A stretch of 24,558 bases of DNA, from positions 1-24,558 of the IMG/VR virus record IMGVR_UViG_3300025326_000195; one strand, written 5' to 3'. This DNA comes from a virus. The first letter of the stretch is position 1. Every line of letters begins with the position of its first letter. The translations under genes were made by a program, and so were the position numbers. The notes under the pieces were generated by a model. The model did not search any database. It was given only the letters and a program-made list of their open reading frames with translations, and was not told the DNA's origin. Below, piece by piece: positions 21,699-24,558 of this stretch.

Positions 21699-22046
21699 AT
21701 GCCAGTTACCATTAAAGACAATACAACTTTTGTCATCTTAGAGACCCGCCAAGAGGTCGAGCAATTCATTCGCCGCAAAGCCCTTGAGATTGTCAACGAG
21801 GCGAAGCGGTCGATGGTGGGCGGCGGAAAGCCCCATGTACCGAGTGCGCCAGGTGAGCCTCCGCATGTGGATACAGGGCGGTTGCGCTCATCAATTAGTT
21901 TTGAGTTTGAATCCTCGACATCGCAATTTGAGGCACGGGTAGGGACCAATGTCACCTATGGACGGGATTTAGAATTAGGGACCGAACGAATCAAGCCCCG
22001 CCCTTGGTTGCGACCTGCCTTCTTTAAGGTGCTTGGAGGGGCTTAA
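21699..22046 (+). CDS. HK97 gp10-like tail-completion / neck protein
   Basis: 115 residues. An N-terminal helix VEQFIRRKALEIVNEAKRSM is followed by the diagnostic PSAPGEPPHVDTGRLRSSISF and VTYGRDLELGTERIKPRPWLRPAF, the typical core of gp10-type tail components at the head-tail interface. No Shine-Dalgarno precedes the ATG; hairpin H1 lies directly upstream. The next gene's ribosome site (GGAGGGG) overlaps its end. Confidence 0.88.
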   Translation: MPVTIKDNTTFVILETRQEVEQFIRRKALEIVNEAKRSMVGGGKPHVPSAPGEPPHVDTGRLRSSISFEFESSTSQFEARVGTNVTYGRDLELGTERIKPRPWLRPAFFKVLGGA

Positions 22047-22047
22047 A

Positions 22048-22455
22048 GTGATCAACCAAAATGATGTGGCGAGGAAACTCCGATCGAAGCTGATTGCCAA
22101 CAGTACGATTGTCTCGTTGACGCAAGGGGTTTACTTCGCCAATGCTCCCCAGAACCAGGCCTATCCGTACATTTCATTCTTTCCTGTGTCGGGCGTGCCG
22201 ATTCAGCTTCAGCAGGGGAGTGGTATCTTAAATATGCACGCATGGCAGATTGACATCTGGGGACAGTCGGCATTGACGGTAAATCAGATTCACACGCAGA
22301 TTGCGACAACGCTGGATAACAATGCGCTTGGATTGGGTTCGTTATCCGAGATTGCGTTGCGTCGGTCAAGTATTCTTCCACTGATGATTGAAGCAACCGA
22401 GCAGGGCGGAAATGTATTTCATCAGCCTTTGGAGTATGTGGTTTATAGCAGATGA
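22048..22455 (+). CDS. Tail terminator / tail completion protein (DUF3168-like)
   Basis: The most likely start is the GTG at 22048, with GGAGGGG about 7 bases upstream; an in-frame TTG at 22033 would overlap the previous gene. 135 residues: VARKLRSKLIANSTIVSLTQGVYFANAPQNQAYPYISFFPVSG is the family hallmark (short helix, then the PYI.F strand), followed by HAWQIDIWG and a helix. These proteins cap the tail tube at the head-proximal end. The gene lies between gp10-like and tail tube, the standard order. Confidence 0.85.
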   Translation: MINQNDVARKLRSKLIANSTIVSLTQGVYFANAPQNQAYPYISFFPVSGVPIQLQQGSGILNMHAWQIDIWGQSALTVNQIHTQIATTLDNNALGLGSLSEIALRRSSILPLMIEATEQGGNVFHQPLEYVVYSR

Positions 22456-22528
22456 GAAGAATTGCGGATTTCGGATTGATGATTTCGGATTTTAATTCCG
22501 CAATCCGCAATCTGCATTCCGCAATTCC
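22456..22528. repeat. Heptamer inverted-repeat element R10
   Basis: Starts right after the tail-terminator stop. Its first 54 bases (22456-22509) are identical to 22620-22673 in R11, including the central part, so the two are recent local duplicates. Confidence 0.92.
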
Positions 22529-22619
22529 TCATGAAGTGTAGCAGGCAGGGGGACGGGGATCGACCACCACTCCGAAGCCTTTTACCGTACATTCCCTCAC
22601 GGTGCCTGCTACTGAATGG
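22529..22619. other. Segment trapped between R10 and R11, with a 10-base inverted repeat
   Basis: This 91-base stretch contains GTAGCAGGCA (22538-22547) and its exact complement (22603-22612), enclosing a G/C-rich loop. One + strand frame reads TTTPKPFTVHSLTVPATEW without a start codon, which looks like a fragment of a virion protein. A 10-base stem at this spacing can occur by chance a few times in a window of this size, so the structure alone proves nothing. Confidence 0.45.
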
Positions 22620-22696
22620 GAAGAATTGCGGATTTCGGATTGATGATTTCGGATTTTAATTCCGCAATCCGCATTCCGCATTCCGCAATTCTTCAA
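22620..22696. repeat. Heptamer inverted-repeat element R11
   Basis: Near-duplicate of R10; right arm CCGCAATCCGCATTCCGCATTCCGCAATTCTTCAA. It ends just before the ribosome site of the tail tube gene (AAAAGGAG). Confidence 0.92.
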
Positions 22697-22722
22697 GAGG
22701 AGGGGAAAAGGAGTAATACATC

Positions 22723-23130
22723 ATGGCAGTACAGCACGGAAAATCGGGCGGTATGTATAAAACGACGAGCGGAAATACCGCAACCCGCGTAATCGAAAGT
22801 ACCAGTTGGACACTGAACATAACCGCAGGGGAAGCAGAAATCCGCAAACATGCTTCCAATTGGGTGTCACGACTTCAGGGGATTTTAGATTGGACGGGAA
22901 CGATGGAAGGATTAAGCGATCCATCGTCGAACCAGACGCTATTTATGAATCGAGTCTTATCGGTGACGAAGCCAACTGTTGTGATTGCCTTTTATCACGG
23001 TACGGCAACCCTTCCGCGTTGGCAGGGAACGGCTTTGGTGAGAGGGCTTACACAAGCCGCCCCGGCGGCAGATATTGAGACGATGACGATTGACTTTGCT
23101 GGCGTAAACACGTTAGCACTCAAGGCATGA
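22723..23130 (+). CDS. Major tail (tube) protein
   Basis: 135 residues with AAAAGGAG upstream of the ATG. The layout MAVQHGKSGGMYKTT ... ESTSWTLNITAGEAEIRKHASNWVSRLQGILDWTGTMEGLSD ... and the repeated WQGTALVRGLTQAAPAADIETMTIDFAG is that of siphovirus tail tube proteins (tail-tube beta-barrel with W.G...G signatures). It polymerises as stacked hexamers around the tape measure. The next gene overlaps by ATGA. Confidence 0.82.
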   Translation: MAVQHGKSGGMYKTTSGNTATRVIESTSWTLNITAGEAEIRKHASNWVSRLQGILDWTGTMEGLSDPSSNQTLFMNRVLSVTKPTVVIAFYHGTATLPRWQGTALVRGLTQAAPAADIETMTIDFAGVNTLALKA

Positions 23131-23474
23131 TTCAACAAGGCGATGCAGGCATTATTCGGAATCTGGAAAGTACGCAAGCATTGGGGGGCTTCTTTCGCTG
23201 GCGATTAGCTTCGGCTCCAAAGACGCATGGTGAAGTTAATCAGACATTTGAAGCCGAAATGTACTGGTTGAATGTCCCCATAGAGAGTCAGCCCGTGCGC
23301 GTTCACCTTTTCGGGGTTTCCGCGCCTCAGAAGATTGGGTGCATCATAGCCCATGCGCAGCTTGATGGGCTTGATGTTATACCTGATGAGTTGATAATAA
23401 CCCCGCTGCGAGGTCAACTGGTGGAGATAATAGGATATGACCCCGACGCGGTAAGAGACGAAATCCATTTGTGA
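23127..23474 (+). CDS. Hypothetical tail-region protein (115 aa)
   Basis: ATGA overlap with the tail tube gene. Mixed alpha/beta protein with FRWRLASAPKTHGEVNQTFEAEMYWL and ending LRGQLVEIIGYDPDAVRDEIHL. No family recognised. Its position between the tail tube and the assembly chaperones suggests a tail assembly role. Hairpin H2 follows its stop after 5 bases. Confidence 0.7.
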   Translation: MIQQGDAGIIRNLESTQALGGFFRWRLASAPKTHGEVNQTFEAEMYWLNVPIESQPVRVHLFGVSAPQKIGCIIAHAQLDGLDVIPDELIITPLRGQLVEIIGYDPDAVRDEIHL

Positions 23475-23479
23475 CAAAC

Positions 23480-23503
23480 GCCGTCTTAGGTTCTAAAGAC
23501 GGC
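23480..23503. other. Small hairpin H2, related to H1
   Basis: Stem GCCGTCTT (23480-23487) / AAGACGGC (23496-23503), inner AG/CT pair and a GTT loop with one bulged A. Same inner sequence as H1 (in the opposite orientation), with CC/GG in place of TT/AA in the outer stem. No T run follows, so it is not a terminator. Confidence 0.7.
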
Positions 23504-23516
23504 AAGGAGGGAATAG

Positions 23517-23644
23517 ATAGATCACGCGAGAAGAATTGCGGATTGCGGATTTCGGATTTCGGAATTGAAGAACACTTCTTCCAATCCGAAATCCGAAATG
23601 TTTTTTAATCCGAAATTCTTCAAGGTCCGTGATCTATTTTTTTT
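23517..23644. repeat. Heptamer inverted-repeat element R12 with outer stem and T run
   Basis: ATTGCGG/ATTTCGG left arm, centre GAAGAACACTTCTTCC, CCGAAAT right arm. It is extended by a perfect 10-base outer stem, ATAGATCACG (23517-23526) / CGTGATCTAT (23628-23637), followed by eight T (23637-23644). AAGGAGG (23504-23510) precedes it; the chaperone ATG (23648) follows it. Confidence 0.9.
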
Positions 23645-23647
23645 ACC

Positions 23648-24070
23648 ATGAAAAATCAACAAACGAATGAGAACCGCCCCCATATCGATCAGGGGTTTTT
23701 CGACACCTTCAATCCCGTTTTTACTTTCCCCATCATGGGACAAGAGGTCAAGGGGCGCGGGCTGTCCATCAGAGACTTCAAAGAATTGAAGGGAAAGTTC
23801 AAGGATTGGCAGGGCTTTGACATTGGAATGCTGTTGACGAAACATGAGTTTGACGCGCTCCTAGAGATCTGCTGGCTTGGCGTTCGGGACTTGAATCCTG
23901 AAATCCCAGATAAAGCCCATCTGGAAGCGATGATAAATGTGCACACCTTCAATGAGTGGGGACTGGCTTGGCGCATGATGGCAGGGATGCCTGCCACCGA
24001 AGATGTAGGGGAGGAAACAAGCCAAAAAAAAGACGAATCCTCCGAAACTGGGGATATATCGTTGGCTTGA
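23648..24070 (+). CDS. Tail assembly chaperone, short form (gpG-like)
   Basis: 140 residues between the tail tube and the presumed tape-measure region, the classical place for the chaperone. Sequence features: VFTFPIMGQEVKGRGLSIRDFKEL, a helical core (GMLLTKHEFDALLEICWLGV) and an acidic disordered tail (EDVGEETSQKKDESSETGD). No Shine-Dalgarno directly before the ATG; the nearest AAGGAGG is beyond R12. The stop TGA overlaps an ATG in the next frame. A run of eight A near the 3' end permits a shift into that frame (see next entries). Confidence 0.8.
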   Translation: MKNQQTNENRPHIDQGFFDTFNPVFTFPIMGQEVKGRGLSIRDFKELKGKFKDWQGFDIGMLLTKHEFDALLEICWLGVRDLNPEIPDKAHLEAMINVHTFNEWGLAWRMMAGMPATEDVGEETSQKKDESSETGDISLA

Positions 24071-24297
24071 TGGCAAAGTTCTACAGCTTCAAGGTCTGGG
24101 AGGTTGAGCAGTTGACATTTGTGCAACTCAATGAGTACCTGTCCAATCTCCCATACCTTGCTGACCCGATGGGTAAGGAGTTTGGGAAGCCCCCCGAACC
24201 AATGCCACCGACTCATCCTCTGGTTGCTTTTGCGGAACGATGTGGGATTCTGGTGCCGTACAATGTTCGATATGACATCGTAAGCCTTGACAGGTGA
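23648..24297 (+). CDS. Tail assembly chaperone, long form by -1 frameshift (gpGT-like)
   Basis: If ribosomes slip back one base on the A run (24024-24031), translation continues as ...SQKKRRILRNWGYIVGLMAKFYSFKVWEVEQL... to the stop at 24295-24297, adding about 89 residues. Many tailed phages make a short and a long chaperone in this way, lambda G and GT being the model. The downstream part, KVWEVEQLTFVQLNEYLSNLPYLADP, is a helical domain as expected for T. The alternative is a separate protein from the ATG at 24070 (75 aa) by TGATG re-initiation; both may happen. Confidence 0.7.
24024..24055 (+). promoter_or_regulatory. Slippery A run plus downstream hairpin (frameshift signal)
   Basis: In the zero frame the codons are CAA-AAA-AAA-GAC, so A-AAA-AAA is available for simultaneous slippage. 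Five bases later ATCCTC (24037-24042) can pair with GGGGAT (24050-24055; one G-T pair) around a 7-base loop, the usual geometry of a stimulatory stem. Confidence 0.65.
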
Positions 24298-24306
24298 CCC
24301 TATGAT

Positions 24307-24558
24307 ATGTTAAGATTTGACGTGATACCATGTTACCTCATGCCCCCCCCGTCAACAAAAAAAGGGCGGGTGCAAGGCAACAATATCGAGGTGGAAATCA
24401 TGCCGAGAGGATATGCCGAAATCGTCATTACCATCAACCCCATCGGCTTTGAGAAAGCAGAAGTGATTGGCATTGAAGATGATCCCGACAGCGAAATGAT
24501 GGGCGTTGAAATGTATCAGCAATTGGCTGTCGCGATTCATCGCTGGAAGAAAGAAGCG
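24307..24558 (+). CDS. Unidentified phage protein, 3' partial
   Basis: Open to the right edge. Possible starts are ATG at 24307 (AGGTGA about 10 bases upstream), 24340 (before a run of eight C) and 24400. From 24340 it reads MPPPSTKKGRVQGNNIEVEI, then MPRGYAEIVITINPIGFEKA and VEMYQQLAVAIHRWKKEA. It follows the chaperones, where the tape measure normally lies, but what is visible (short, beta strands then a helix) does not look like a tape measure, so it may be a small protein placed before it. Confidence 0.6.
   Translation, partial: MLRFDVIPCYLMPPPSTKKGRVQGNNIEVEIMPRGYAEIVITINPIGFEKAEVIGIEDDPDSEMMGVEMYQQLAVAIHRWKKEA

Noticed and set aside
22538-22612. tRNA gene
   Set aside because: The 75-base length and paired ends are suggestive, but there is no T-loop (TTCRA), no anticodon arm and no D arm.
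5476-23644. CRISPR array
   Set aside because: Repeat words are tandem heptamers in inverted arms, scattered over 18 kb and inside genes, without regular unique spacers or cas genes.
23956-24069. Upstream half of the -1 frame before the slippery run
   Set aside because: Only the part after 24031 looks like protein; the preceding residues (GRDACHRRCRGG) are out-of-frame translation of the short chaperone.
23689-24216. Minus-strand 175-codon frame opposite the chaperone genes
   Set aside because: Shadow of the two chaperone frames, with no ribosome site and no similarity I can see.

Overview
The window is a tailed-phage (siphovirus-type, HK97 morphogenesis) structural region, from a phage or a prophage. 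In + strand order it carries the end of a DNA methyltransferase, small and large terminase, a convergent minus-strand accessory cassette, portal, MuF-like head protein, prohead protease, major capsid protein, several head, decoration or fibre proteins, a phage-borne heptose-phosphate kinase, head-tail connector and head-closure proteins, a repeat-rich LamG fibre, tail-completion proteins, the tail tube, a tail-assembly chaperone pair with a likely programmed -1 frameshift, and the start of one more gene at the right edge. No integrase, tRNA or attachment site is visible, so free phage and prophage cannot be told apart. Base composition is near balanced. The host is not identifiable from this sequence. 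From memory (unverified), similar repeat-derived peptides (RNPQS, RIADCG) are common in metagenomic proteins of uncultured candidate phyla and Chloroflexi-like bacteria.

Layout: 3-2984 methyltransferase, TerS, TerL and a small zinc-ribbon protein, closed by a strong terminator. 3023-5221 is a minus-strand unit of five small unknown genes, driven by a near-perfect sigma-70-type promoter at 5287-5316. A second, divergent promoter at 5365-5393 faces the structural operon but is followed at once by an intrinsic terminator (5434-5473), which suggests a short leader RNA or attenuation. 5524-24558 is one long, tightly packed + strand late operon with many ATGA/TGATG overlaps.

The most unusual feature is a family of 12 interspersed palindromic elements built from inverted tandem heptamers (ATTGCGG/ATTTCGG on the left arm, CCGCAAT/CCGAAAT on the right). 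They lie between genes and also inside genes, always in frame: in the MuF-like protein, the prohead protease, the heptose kinase and a small fibre-associated gene. Two copies are flanked by exact direct duplications of 22 and 16 bases, which look like target-site duplications and imply that the elements insert. Two copies sit between a Shine-Dalgarno sequence and its start codon, where folding of the element would bring the two back together. Other repeats are a 28-base sequence in three copies (one inverted), a pair of covarying small hairpins, and single copies of two further repeat types in the minus-strand cassette.

The genes work together as a capsid and tail factory. TerS/TerL package DNA through the portal; the protease matures the HK97-fold capsid; connector, closure, gp10-like and terminator proteins join head to tail; the chaperones help the tail tube assemble on a tape measure that presumably lies beyond the window. 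The LamG, Fn3-like and other beta-rich proteins between these modules are probably surface decorations or host-binding fibres, and the kinase may serve sugar modification of the host surface or the virion.
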